A stretch of DNA of 64,000 nt from Brugia malayi (taxonomy: Eukaryota; Nematoda; Chromadorea; Rhabditida; Onchocercidae), in assembly GCF_000002995.4 (NCBI RefSeq), contig NW_025062479.1:8981721-9045720 (forward strand), read 5' to 3'. Every line of letters begins with the position of its first letter. Positions within the stretch are counted from its first letter, which is position 1. This document shows positions 1 to 11,899 of this stretch, piece by piece. The position numbers and the translations under genes were made by a program. The notes below the pieces were generated by a model. It worked only from the letters and a program-made list of their open reading frames with translations. It was not told the origin of the DNA and searched no databases.

Positions 1-1594
1 CAAATTAAATTGCGCTTCGTACTTCTATATCCGGAGAACTTTTCATAAAGAAAGAAATGAACTTTGTAACAATGATTTCCGTGCATTACAATGATCTAGC
101 AATCTATTAATCTACGGAATTTTGAAATAGCTTATCAAAACCGATATTTTTGTGGTGCGTTTTCAGTCCCAATACTACTGAGGCGTTTAACCATTTCACT
201 TTCCAAAAAGCCTGGCTGATGATCAAAAGATCTGTTTTGAGCGTGCTTCTTGTACATAAATCAAATTGTTGTGCTTCTTAACGTGGGATAACATAAGGCG
301 ACACAACAGATAAGAAGCAAAAATAGATAAGACAGAAGAAATGCGAAAGCACTGGGAACTATATCAGAGAAAGAGATGAGAAAAATACAATTATGACTTA
401 ATATTACTGACCATGAAAAATTGTAGCAATAGATAAAAATGCAGATAAAAAATATGACATGATTGTGAAGATGGAGAGAGGCTGATTTTTTAAAGGGAAC
501 AAAAGAAAAAATATTAATATATATGAAACAAACATTTGCACGGAAACCGCTTGGTGTTTCATTACCCGTCATGTTGTTAGTATACTGTTCAGCATTAAAT
601 GACAAAAAAAGAACTGTTAGTCACGTTGAATAAATAATCTGAATTAAATGAAAATATAAAATTAGTTACTGACCTTTATAGATCAGCAAAACAGCTTTGA
701 AGGGTAGTCTATGCATGGTCGAAATGCTGTAGCATCAACGGTTGAAACTCTGTGCTGAGTCTTTGGTATAGTTCTTGGCTTCCTGAACTGGAATTTCGAT
801 GAGGGAAGGTTCATTTCACAAAAAGCTTCCGGCATATGTCAAAGCACTTTTAAACGAGAAGCAAATAGAATAAAGTCAATGACCCTAACGCTTTTAAAAC
901 ATCTTAAAAGGCACATCTCACGGGGTTATTCATAAAAATAATGATAATAATTACTAGTAGTGATAATAACAATAATAATGATAAAATAATGAAAAAGCGA
1001 AATAAATATAAGATTCAAGTTTTGAAAGTAGAAAAAGTGAAGACAACATAAGAATTTGAAGTAAATCTAAAACTACCACAGCTACATAAGTGAAATAAGG
1101 ACTAATCTCAGTAAGATGAAGAGAAAAATAAAACAATTATTATCCTTTTTTAAAAATTCTAGATGATAGACAAGAATATCATTAGCGAGAATAAACTTCC
1201 CTATTCATTCCCCTTCCGTTGTCAACTTTAGCTTTCCTTATTATTTAATTACTGCTCTTCGGTTTATTTATTACCTTATCAACCCTTAAACTCAGATCAG
1301 ACATACAACACCGAAGCCATAAAGCTCGACTAAGATTAGACCATGAAAATAGAAAGTTATACTGTAAGCGGACTAATTGGAAAAAATAGCAAACATTCGC
1401 TCAACATTATATGAGTGTTGGTGTTTCCACAAAAGTAAAAACCGGAAAAAAAATAAGATCAGAAAAAATGTGATTGTATCAAAATTAGCAATAATGATAC
1501 GTAAAGATGACTACAAAGCATAACAATGACCCTCACACAAGGAATAACAAGACAAGGACAGCGTAAAAAATCAACATATGATTTTACTTTACTA
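1..1594. other. AT-rich flank, no confident gene
   Basis: This is the 3' flank of the minus-strand DUF229 gene. The longer open frames are low-complexity (Phe/Ser/Ile/Tyr-rich) and look like chance. One minus-strand stretch at about 687-832 stays open for roughly 45 codons with a mixed composition (a Pro-Arg-Thr-Ile-Pro run and two Cys near the end, then a stop) but lacks a good splice acceptor, so I do not call it a gene. A TAA/AAT-rich simple-sequence patch lies around 935-985. Confidence 0.5.
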
Positions 1595-4500
1595 TTATGA
1601 ATTACTAAGAGTATTGTCGATCTTATCATAGCAAACACAATACGCTGCTAAAAAATAGTTTGTGTCTATGATACAGTGGGGCAAATCGCCATATCTATTG
1701 ACATGACTGATCGATGTCATATCAACTGTTACTGTATTCTTTAATATATCATACAGTACGGTTGCCTGTAACGTATAGATAATGATGAAATACTCATCAA
1801 ACACACGTAATATAAATTATAATATATATTATAATAATATATATATATATATATATATAATATATAAATTATCCGGAGTCTTGAACATAATATAAATTAT
1901 CCGGAGTCTTGAACAAAGTCTGACTCCGGTTTCTTGTCACAATCTGGTTTGAATAAGTCAACAGTGAAAAGTTTTGTTTTATAAAAACCGATAATCCAAA
2001 AACTTATATGCTGATGATTTAGAGCATGAATTCATTAGCAGAATTTATAAAAACTTTACCTCATAGAGAGCATTTCCTGGTTTCGTAACAAATCTCAACT
2101 GGTAATGTGCAAATGCAGCTTTGGTTTTGGCAACCAAATTTGGTACAAAACCATCTATATCTTTTGCATCCTTATATTTAAGCAAGTTTTCATGTGGAAC
2201 AAGCCTCCAAGCATTTTCTAGCTTTGCCTACAAAAAAATTATATTCAACTTATTAAGCAACATTTATAGATGGAAAAAAGTAAAACGGGAAATGTGCAAT
2301 ATGTAAGGAGTGAAATGGTGCGTAAGAATGAACTGTTTCCAATAATGTTATAATAGTTCAATAATAGATCGTAAATTTGATGCTGTGATTAATAAACAGT
2401 AAAGATCAATAATGGCTGTTACACAACGCATCACAACAGGATGAAGGAAAATGTAAGAGGACAACACATGATATCCCTGTTATCATTAACTAAGTATACC
2501 GTTGATCTTATTATAGCAAACACAACATGCAGCTAGAAAGCATACACGACTCACGTACTGATTAAAGTCCGCAAAATTTCACTGAATATCTAATATCACT
2601 TAAGAATCCAGTGACTACATTTCTTAAGCAAAATTTCATGAAAATTGTTTACAAACCAATTTCAGAGGAGCACATAAGTGTCGTTGAGATTTTGTGTGTG
2701 AATTGATCGTTTGGACAACAGCTTTACTCAACATGATAGATATATTTATTTGCTCGCTATTATTCATGGCAGATTCCCAATTTAAACACGTACACCAGTG
2801 CGGTTCGACATCGGCCTGCAACGTGTAAAATAAAATTCACAAAATAATTATACCTAGAAAGTAAGACTCCAATTTCTTTTCTTTTTTGGAACCTATAACC
2901 GTTTTTGGGAATTTCCAACCAATGCAGTGGGTATATTACAACTAGTACAATGCAATCATAAATAGCTGAACAAACATCGACTCGTATGGTTCAAAGGTTA
3001 TATAGGCATTAATATATTAGCGTTGGATAAAGGACAGATTCAAAACTGAAACAACCAATTTTTGCTACTTGATAAATCTGAATTAAAAAAAATTAATTTA
3101 AAATAAAACGGTATATCCATGAATCATTTAATGATATGTAATAATATTCCAAATAGGAAACAATTAGGAGTGACGTAATGACCTACACTTAGTCGTGAAC
3201 TAAAACAAGTAAAATCCTTGATACCAGTCTAGTAAACTATTCCTTAGTACAAACACTTGAATGCTTGATAAAATCACCTTTTTTATCTTTTTCAGATTTT
3301 TTAATTTTCCAATTTCTAATTTTTAAAATTTTTTACTTTTCTGAAGTAATTTGAAAAATATGCCCTCAAATGTGCCCCGGTGATACTAGTATTTAAGTAT
3401 AAACAAAATATTCAAAAAGAACCTCTTCACAGGTTCTTGAAGGAGGAATTGGCCTAAAAACTGACAAGGAACGGAATTTTGCGTCACCCATAGTATTCAA
3501 CTCCTGCTCTGTCGGCCAGTGAAGTATGTCAAGCAGTGTAGCGTGTATGTCGAATGGAGTTACCAGTCTGAAATGAGGGTAAAAGAATGTATGTGAATTA
3601 AACAATCAGCAAAAGTACGGAATATATACCAGTTATGGAATATACCAATAATAAACCATAATTGGTAGCTGCTTTAAAAACTGCAACACCAAGACCAACA
3701 ACTCGAAACAAAACAATAGAAAAATAATAGGAAAAATATAGCAAATGCTCTCAAATAACAAACCTTGCTTTATTAGCTTTCAAATTCTTCCATGCTGTCC
3801 TTCCTTTATCGCTTTCTCTGAATTTTTTGGGAAGTGAAAGGGAAAAGAATGGAAGCCTTTCCTCCAGCTGCCCTTAAAATTGTACATCCACATTATCTTC
3901 CTAAAAATTCCTGACTAACGAATAAGTAGATATGAAACTGAAATTTTTTAATATAGTTTACGAAAACCCAGACCTTCCATCCGAACGAACCTTGATGAGT
4001 GGCGCGAAATTTAGCAAAACGATGTCCGTGGTCAGCCATCACAATGACTAAAGCATTATCAAGAGTACCACTTTCTTTTAATTTTTTAAGATTTAACATT
4101 GTATCTTCATCAGCAACTTCTACCAGATTAACATCATCATGGCTTAATACACTATGGAATGCAAGTAGAAACTTCGATGTATTATATTTGTATCTCTCCA
4201 TGAATTCACTGGTATACCGATACCATTCCTAAAATAAGAAGAAGCTTATGAGAAAAGCAAAATATACTAAAGGTACCAAAAATCGAAATATAAAATATAT
4301 ACAACAGTAATGAGTGAATGGATTATCCAATTTCACTTTTTAATAAGCTGATTTTCGCTCAATGCATTATTTGTCATTTTGACTGCACAAAAAAAAAAAT
4401 TTTTTTTTTCGAATTATACTTCTTGCAAACTGTGAGAACTGAAGTGTTGAAAATTCCCACTTTAGAAAATCGCTGGTCCTACTTAAAGTACATAACGGTT

Positions 4501-7500
4501 TTTGAAAGAAAAACGGAAATTAAAAACTGAGCAAATTTACAAAAAAAAAAACCTTGTGCATTGGCACTGAACCCAAACACTGCAAATTCGAAAACATATC
4601 CTCAGCTTTTTGAAAAAACGTCCGCACGTAATGGTCAGTTGGCTGGTTTTTAAAACCCTGAAAGTCTTGATTACGTAAATTCCGACTAACAGCTTCATGT
4701 TTTCTGAATTTTGACTTTCAAATTAATGCATGCAAATAAGGCACCTTGAAATTAAAGAAGAACACATATATAAAGTAAATTCCTACCTTCAGACGATATG
4801 TAAACGTTCCAAGTTTTGCTGAGTCCTCTGCATACAAGGTTATGTAACCGGCATCGGAAAAATTTTTCCATACAAATGGATATACTTCATCAACATAATT
4901 TGCTTCTGCGAAACGCTTGCTATAATATATATATACTCCACATAATAGATACAGTTATTAACGTCCTTATGGTGTTAACTTTTGGTGCTATGTTAGTGGG
5001 AAGAACTACTATTTTTATTTGCTGAAATATGAAGTATTTAAACAAAAAGTAATCTAAGTTATCCTTAAAAAAATATAAGACACATATTCACGTAGCAGTA
5101 AAAAGGACAAAAATTTTTCTTGGAAATTCTAACGTTTTCTGCATATGTAAGAGTAGACAGGTAAGGTTTTTCATGTAAAACAAAAGTAAATAAAGAAAAT
5201 GAAAAAACTGCCAATTTATAGAATATGACAAAAAACTAACCGCGTGAGAGGTAACTCCTCTTCGGTTTGTCCAGTTAAAATCCGTATGAATGCTTGAGGA
5301 GTACCATCTCCGGCAATGTTGTATCCTTAAAAACTTGACAGGGTTATTTAAATCCATATAAATTAACTCAACAAAACAAATAGGATGCCTGGAGTCACTT
5401 TTGCTTTGAAGATATCAGGAAACGAAAATGAGTTACTAGATCTCAGAAATTCCGGTTACTTAATGCAACATTTCATTTGAAAATGGCACTATTGTATGGC
5501 CAACATGAATAGAGATAAATATTCACTGTCTTCATTGCATAAGTTAGTTATAGTTCGAACGTATTCGTAAGCAAAAGATAGACTTCCTTTCTTGATTATT
5601 CTATTAAATGAATGTTGCATACCATCAAGCACAACTGCGTCGAATTCTTCTTCAATATATTTGACTGTTTTTGGAAGCTTACGGCGAAATGACATCTGGG
5701 ATAATGAATCAAAGCCTATAAAAATAGGGTAGTATCTTTGTTCTTAAACACAAACATATGTTGCATATTTTTAAAACAGGAAATTTAAAGAATATATTCA
5801 AACCTATGAAATATACGTCAAGACCAGACCAGTCTGGAGGTTTTTTGATATGAGACAAATCTTCTTCTTTTTTCCGATCGGGAACAATCGTCCATAACAA
5901 ATGTTTCCTTTAAAAAAGTTCTATGAAATGAGTGCAGTTTTCTTTTTCCACTTTTTGATGTTCAAAGCAAATACTGGTAACAGTCATGAAGTTTTACAAT
6001 TCAAACAGGTTCTTTATTCACACCCGTAAGCACGGAAAATTTTTTGGTCTCTGGGGTGTATATCGATAGTTACGTGTGATAAACATTAAAATTTCAAATA
6101 ATATAAATCCCTCAACATTGCTAATCTAAAATGTTGACAACAATGATGATTTCTTAAAATTATCATATGGAAATTGAATGTAAACACTTCCCAACCCTCT
6201 CTTAAACTACAATTCCGGTATTAAACCTTACATGGCTTACAAATACCAGCTGTTTTATAAGATTTCTATTGTATACTTAGATCACATCAGAATGAAAAGC
6301 TGAAGACATGGTAGAAAATAATCCATTCAGAAATTATAAGCCAGAAAAAGTTAAGATATTGAACTCGGCTTTCAAAAAACTTAATTTCAACGAAAACAAA
6401 CCACTTTTCTTGATCATTTCCAAGGCATTCTACAACAGCGTAATCTTTGTTCATAGGACTACCAGATGTAATTGGAATCTGACGACCAATTTTCAATCTA
6501 TTGTCATCAACTCGTTCAAAATAGGCAATAGTACATTTAATACCACCATGATGTCTATAAAATTTCAAAAATTATTTTTTAGGAAAAGTAAAACTGGAAC
6601 CTCCTGTAAAAGCCAGTTCGATAGTTAGTATAAAAGAAAACAAAAGTGGTGATCAAATAAATTTTACTTGATAGCATCAGATGACATAGTGAACAATCCT
6701 TTCTCATCAACATAAGCCCACTCTTTTTCTTTATTTTTACCACAATCGAGTGCTTCTACATGGTGAAAAAACCCGATAACTTCACTACCATTGATATTTA
6801 ACTTCGGGATGCGACAAGCCTTAAAACACATTCTTTGAAGCAGATTCATGTTTGAGATAAAAAAGAAAAAGAAAAAGAAAAAAAAAAAATAGCACTGAGT
6901 ACGCTCCCTACGTTACTGGAAGCGCTGCAGTGGATCTCTAATGCATATGTTGAGTAAAGTTGTACATCAATCTCTAGAAATCTCCTGAAGAATGATCCAT
7001 AACAAAAAAACATGCGCAGTGTCATCAACCCATTGTCTACTACATTATCGGCAGCTTTTCGAGAAAAGTAAGTGGAATTAATACCTGTTCAGATTTTCTG
7101 GAAAAGTTGTGCCTTCGAGTGGCTGATTTCCGCATATCAGCTGTATCAGCACCTAATACTATTATATGAGGCAACTGGAATATATGGAAATATACAATAA
7201 GTCACAATAAATGAATCTAATCATTCAGAAAGATCGAAACTGAAACTAAGAAAAAGCTGTGTTCCAAAGAAACGCTCGAAAGTAGGTTTGTGTAAATGTG
7301 CGAGAAAAATTACTATCAACTCCATGCTCAAATAAGCACTACCGTAACTGAAAAACCAAGTTTTAGGATGAAGTGAAGCACAAGGAAATGTCACATAAGT
7401 TATTCTTTTTTTTTTTTTTATGGATGAATGCACAACTTAGCATAAAATTCTGCAGAAACAAGAGCAATCTCATTCCATTCCTCGTATTATTTCGAACCAA

Positions 7501-10231
7501 AAAAAAACTCAATTATTTCTATTATTTTAAAAATAAAAAATAGATAAAAGAAACAACCGATGGATGAGCAACAGGTTCTTCAATCCAGTACGCAGTATCT
7601 GTTGAAGATTTCGAGGAATATGTAATGAAGATGAACAATGCAATAAAAATAATAACCGGAAGTAGAAGCATGCGGAACAGTTTTTTTAAATGTCTCGGAA
7701 ATCTGCCAATTCTGTTTAAATCTAAAAAGAACAGGCGTGAAATGACATCACTGACTATCAAAAAATTTTCACAATATACAGCAATCTCTCCCCAAAAATG
7801 TAAGTGGCACGACTATTGCTTTGATAAAGAAGAAACTTTGATAAAACTTCATTAAAAGAAGAAAAGTGAGTATAACCAACTTCGAAACTAAACTTTTCCC
7901 TAAACATCGGAATCAAAAAACAATAATTTCACTCAGTAATATCGATGAAATTCAGATATCAACGAAGAAAACTGCTAGAGACTCAAATGACAAAACATAA
8001 TCATTGAAACCGTTTTTGTTTCAAGCACCTCCAGTAATATATAGGAATATGAAAATGAAAACTTTACCATTTAATAGTCGTGCACATGAAGTTTTACTCC
8101 TCAAGGTACTTCCTGAGGCATGCATCAATTTTGCCTCAGAATCAGATGTCTGCAAATAACACAAGTGTAAGTCTGCATTCTTTATAACGAATAAATAACA
8201 TACTAGATTTCTACATGAGACATACAATACAATATAAATTGTGACGAAATCGTCACATTGCAACAGCTAAAAACTCATAATACAAAAACACCAGTTCCTG
8301 TTATTAAAAAAATCAAAAACATTTAAAGCTTTAAGTTTTTTCGTCCTATATTTGCCTCATAGCAAAAAACAAGTCTACTATCATAGTGGATATTTTCTCA
8401 AATAAAAAATACATGATAAAGATAAATAGCTTAACTGATAATCATCTTTTCAAATACTGAAAAAGTGATTTCCTCCCTCTCTCTTGCCCTTTCCTCGGTA
8501 AATTAATTGCTTGAAAAGTTCAACACCGACATCACATCATAAAAAAAAAAAAAAACAATGATCGGAAATCTCCCATTTTCAAAGAATACAGCAGAAAATC
8601 AATTAGGTCAACATGCAAACAATAACCAGAAATAAAGATTACTGCAACTAGCATACAAAAGCTTGGCAAAATACAGACAGAAGTGCCACTTCAGACATCG
8701 AAAACAGTAGTGAATAATGAGATAATGCCCGATAAAACCCATCAAAAAGTTCTCGAGGTAACAAGCAGACATCTTCGATAGCAGCCAAGATTAACCTTTC
8801 CTCAAACATAAATTCTTAAAAGTGGATATCGTTAACAAACCAGCTGAAGAAACGATTCGCCAAGAAGAATGTCAATTTACACTGGTTTTACTGTTGGAAA
8901 AGAACTTGAAAAAATAATAGTATAAAGATATACTTTGTTTACTACCATCCGATAAATGCAATTTGTGAATTAAATGGTATGAGAAAAAGCTAAGATCTGC
9001 TGAAGAATAAGTGAAAAGACCATCGTTCTTCACATACTATTGAATATACCTTGTCAACAAAACTTATTAGGACAAAAAAAATCTCTAGATGTGCAAAAAA
9101 AGAACAAAAACAGAATAATGCCTACTCCCAACTAAGCGGTTCTAATAACAACGTTCTAACAACAATTCGAAAGTTGTTATTCATCCTTTTATTTAACACA
9201 AATCATCTGGTACTATATTAATTATACTACTCCAACCTAAATTAATGAAATATGCGAATAATATGCTGTTTTAGTGTGAAATAAGCAGAAATAAACTAAC
9301 ACTGTACTTTAAAGAAAAGGATTAATATCAGTGACCCCAAATGTATTATCGAAATGACAATACATTTAAGTACTGTTTCATTCGTTTAAGTAACAATACA
9401 ATGTCGAAATGTCAATACAGAAATGACAAATCCAAATGGTATACGGGAAATATGAAACATGAATTAACCCCTTTTTGTAAACGACTTAGAAAAGGAATAA
9501 ATCGCAGTTCTCGATTTGTATATCTTGGAATTTCCTCCTTTATAATCAACGAAACAATCTAATTACAGCTCCTTACACATAAGCCTGCTGTATTCCATCT
9601 CACGATTTAGAAAAGTATTTATGGTTGTGTAGGTAAAGATGTAAAGTGAAGATATTTATCTTCGTGATAAATAATGTTCTCTAAGATCTTGATGATATCC
9701 CTTGACATTTCAAAACGTCATTATGAAGTTTCATTCATTTCAAAAAATCAAAATACAAAGCATATGTAAAACAAGACTGATGCATAGCAAGTGAGAATTC
9801 AAAAGAATTACTAAGAAGCCAAAAATCATGCACAAGAAAAAACCGTACACTATGTTAATGAAAACCTAAAGCGAAGTAAATCTGTAGAGTTTCAGCAGTG
9901 AAATTTATATGTTGGTCTACACAGCGTTGTAACAAATCGAGTAATCAGGAAACTTGCACTTACATTGCTCTTGTTCTATATGCTACTATTTTTTCGCTGT
10001 CCATAACAAAAATGAAAAAATGGTACGAAACTAGTAAGATAAAACATCTTGGCAGAAACGCATCAGATCATTTTTCCGGATTTTTAAACAAGTAGACGGT
10101 CAGAATTGAAAAACTGATTTAAAGGGGCTTACATTAGTTGTCCCATCGCAACCCTTTAATCCATACAGTTCATATTTTGTCGTAGAGAACATTTCATCTG
10201 CTTGGGTCGGTTCGATACATTTTTTCATCAT
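1595..10231 (-). CDS. DUF229 (sulfatase/alkaline-phosphatase-fold) single-pass membrane protein, 17 exons
   Basis: Exons (descending): 10231-10133, 8149-8068, 7721-7558, 7174-7085, 6819-6668, 6554-6402, 5907-5804, 5715-5623, 5325-5241, 4919-4787, 4657-4553, 4228-3991, 3872-3764, 3567-3423, 2815-2657, 2227-2060, 1765-1595. Phases agree throughout and give about 749 aa. Residues about 79-95 form a hydrophobic anchor after a basic stretch, so the bulk should be extracellular or lumenal (type II). Family landmarks: GFDSLSQM at 282-289, a GDGTP motif with ILTGQTEEELP in exon 9, MADHGHR at 484-490 (metal-ligand Asp/His of the alkaline phosphatase superfamily), EERLPFFSLSLP, LVTPFDIHATLLDI, RTC and HWCTCLNW, and a C-terminal HVNRYGD...YCVC. 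DUF229 proteins are expanded in nematodes and their substrates are unknown; enzymatic activity is inference. The core (exons 3-17) is secure. The first two exons and the acceptor of exon 5 are less so: in-frame ATGs at 8125 or 7671 are alternative starts. Confidence 0.88.
1836..1859. repeat. (TA)n tract in last DUF229 intron
   Basis: About 12 TA units lie inside the last intron (1766-2059). Confidence 0.9.
1863..1914. repeat. 28-nt-period tandem duplication
   Basis: Two perfect 24-nt copies (1863-1886 and 1891-1914) start TATAAATTATCCGGAGTC and are separated by 4 nt. They lie next to the TA tract in the last DUF229 intron and look like a recent tandem duplication. Confidence 0.9.
8150..10132 (-). 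other. Proposed first intron of DUF229 gene
   Basis: This is almost 2 kb of AT-rich sequence with donor GTAAGC at the exon 1 side and acceptor TTATTTGCAG at the exon 2 side, both phase 0. It is far longer than the other introns of this gene (roughly 90-600 nt). I see no convincing coding sequence inside. The plus-strand open frames at 9341-9562 and 9898-10095 look like chance; the first carries a degenerate CGAAATGACAATAC-like repeat. Confidence 0.55.
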
Positions 10232-10264
10232 CCTGTACAGTAAGTCCTTCCAACTTTGTGAAAG

Positions 10265-10266
10265 CC
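10265..10266 (-). promoter_or_regulatory. Candidate trans-splice/5' acceptor of the DUF229 gene
   Basis: On the minus strand a CATTACAG sequence ends here, 34 nt before the ATG at 10231, and no matching upstream exon is visible. This fits an SL addition site, but a conventional intron with a distant non-coding exon cannot be excluded. Confidence 0.4.
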
Positions 10267-10350
10267 TGTAATGGCAAGTGTTGTCAAAACCGGTGATGAA
10301 ACCACAAGTTCTTATTTAAAACTTAAAAAGGACACTGTAGTTTTTTTTAG

Positions 10351-10351
<1 letters not shown>

Positions 10352-10420
<69 letters not shown>
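10352..10420. repeat. (TA)n microsatellite, 69 bp
   Basis: This is the longest pure TA run in the window. It lies in the 675-bp space between the start codons of the divergent DUF229 and prefoldin-4 genes, about 120 bp upstream of the DUF229 ATG. The open frame that crosses it (an Ile-Tyr repeat) is an artefact of the repeat. Confidence 0.97.
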
Positions 10421-10423
<3 letters not shown>

Positions 10424-10905
10424 AATGCATAACTTCAAAATAACATTGAAATAAACACCAAACAGAATGAAACCAACACACATAGGCATCACACATGCAC
10501 ACACTGGCCCCAAAATTTAATCCAAATCACATCTTCCTCCACTCTCTGAACTCGCCACTCGCCCTCCCCAACCAACTGTTTTACTTCGTCTGATGTACGG
10601 TATGGCATCAATATTTGGGGAATCTCGGGTTCCTTATGTGATTTTAACATGTTTGATAACGGTAGCTCAGGAGAGGGACATCGAGTGCGCTAGAGAGACG
10701 GAGTTCTGGTTAATATAGGAACGAAAAGCGAAGAAAAGGAAAAGTCAACGGAACAGAAAGGACACTTCTCAGGGCTCTATGGAGTATTTGGTGGTTGGCC
10801 GTATTTTTCCGATTTAACTCTGAGCGAAGTTGCAGCAGTTTTTTAATGCGAAGTACGGTGGTTGTGGTAATTTTCACTTTGTAGTCATTTGCTGTGATTA
10901 CTGCG

Positions 10906-11847
10906 ATGGCTTCTGGTATAGTGAAACAAAATTCGCATGTGACTGCTGAGGATCAAGAAATGATCAATCGGTTTGCTCGACTTTATCAAAAATCGCTAGA
11001 TGTTAAAGTATGATAAGTTGCATTTCCTTCGGACCTTGAAATTTGATATGTAGGCATTTTTGTCAATCCAGTTTGACTTAATTTATATAAGTTTCAATTC
11101 TTTTAGTGGTAAATTTCCTTCTGGGTTCTCTTATGACTGAAGCGTGTACCAAGAACAGAATTTCCAGATACCTCTAGTAAAACGGTTCCCACAACTTCAA
11201 ATTCTACCATCCTTCACGAAATACTGTTGACTATTGATATTGTCTATCGATACAGGTTTGAGATCCAAATATTTTAAAAAATATTGCGAAATCGACTGCT
11301 TGTTTTTCAGGAGAAACTTCAAGAGATGAATAGTGATCTTCAAAATTTAAATGATGCAACTGATGAAATGGTGCTTTTGGAAGAGGCAGGAACCATACCA
11401 TTCCAGATTGGATCAGTGTTTATGCATACGGATCACGTAAGCAGTACATTATTGTTGTACTATGCTGCTACATTAAAGGCTGGAATTTTTGACTTGTAAC
11501 TGTATATTCTCGATAATATTAGACGTTTAGACGTGTGGTTGAGTTGGCGTTCTACTTTGAGAGGAATGCCTCTTGCATGATTGTTGTCGTTAGCTTTCTA
11601 GACTTTTTAAGAGTGAAAACTGGTGCTAGATTTTTCGAAAATTTGTGTTTTGTTATTCTGTTTGTTTATTTTATAGGAAAAATTATGCAAGACACTGGAA
11701 AATATGAGAAGTGAGTTGGAAAATAAAGTGATTGATCTCACAGAAAAGTATGAAAAAATTTGCGACGAAATGAACTCTTTGAAATTGATACTTTATGGGA
11801 AGTTTGGCGATAGTATCAATTTGGAGACTGATATGGATAACCAATAG
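10906..11847 (+). CDS. PFDN4: Prefoldin subunit 4
   Basis: Three exons, 10906-11007, 11311-11436 and 11677-11847, join in phase 0 to give 132 aa, the usual size of this beta-type prefoldin subunit. The protein is a helical hairpin: an N-terminal coiled coil begins with VTAEDQEMINRFARL, the central beta-hairpin region is MVLLEEAGTIPFQIGSVF, and the C-terminal coiled coil ends near LKLILYGKFGDSINLE, all hallmarks of PFD4. The heterohexameric prefoldin (subunits 1-6) passes unfolded actin and tubulin to the cytosolic chaperonin CCT. The ATG is the first in frame after an acceptor-like TTTGTAG ending at 10884. It is divergent from the DUF229 gene, and a canonical polyadenylation signal follows the stop closely. 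Confidence 0.95.
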
Positions 11848-11876
11848 TAACTGAGCGAGATATGAACTATCATATG

Positions 11877-11882
11877 AATAAA
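11877..11882 (+). terminator. Polyadenylation signal AATAAA of prefoldin-4
   Basis: A perfect AATAAA sits 30 nt after the TAG stop codon of prefoldin 4. Confidence 0.75.
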
Positions 11883-11899
11883 TATATAGCATATTACTG

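Noticed and set aside
687..832. Minus-strand 45-codon open stretch considered as an extra DUF229 or separate terminal exon
   Set aside because: The DUF229 C-terminus is already complete at 1595 with the family ending, and no good acceptor precedes this stretch.
10316..10513. Minus-strand ORF with long Ile-Tyr repeat
   Set aside because: It is only the translation of the (TA)n microsatellite at 10352-10420.
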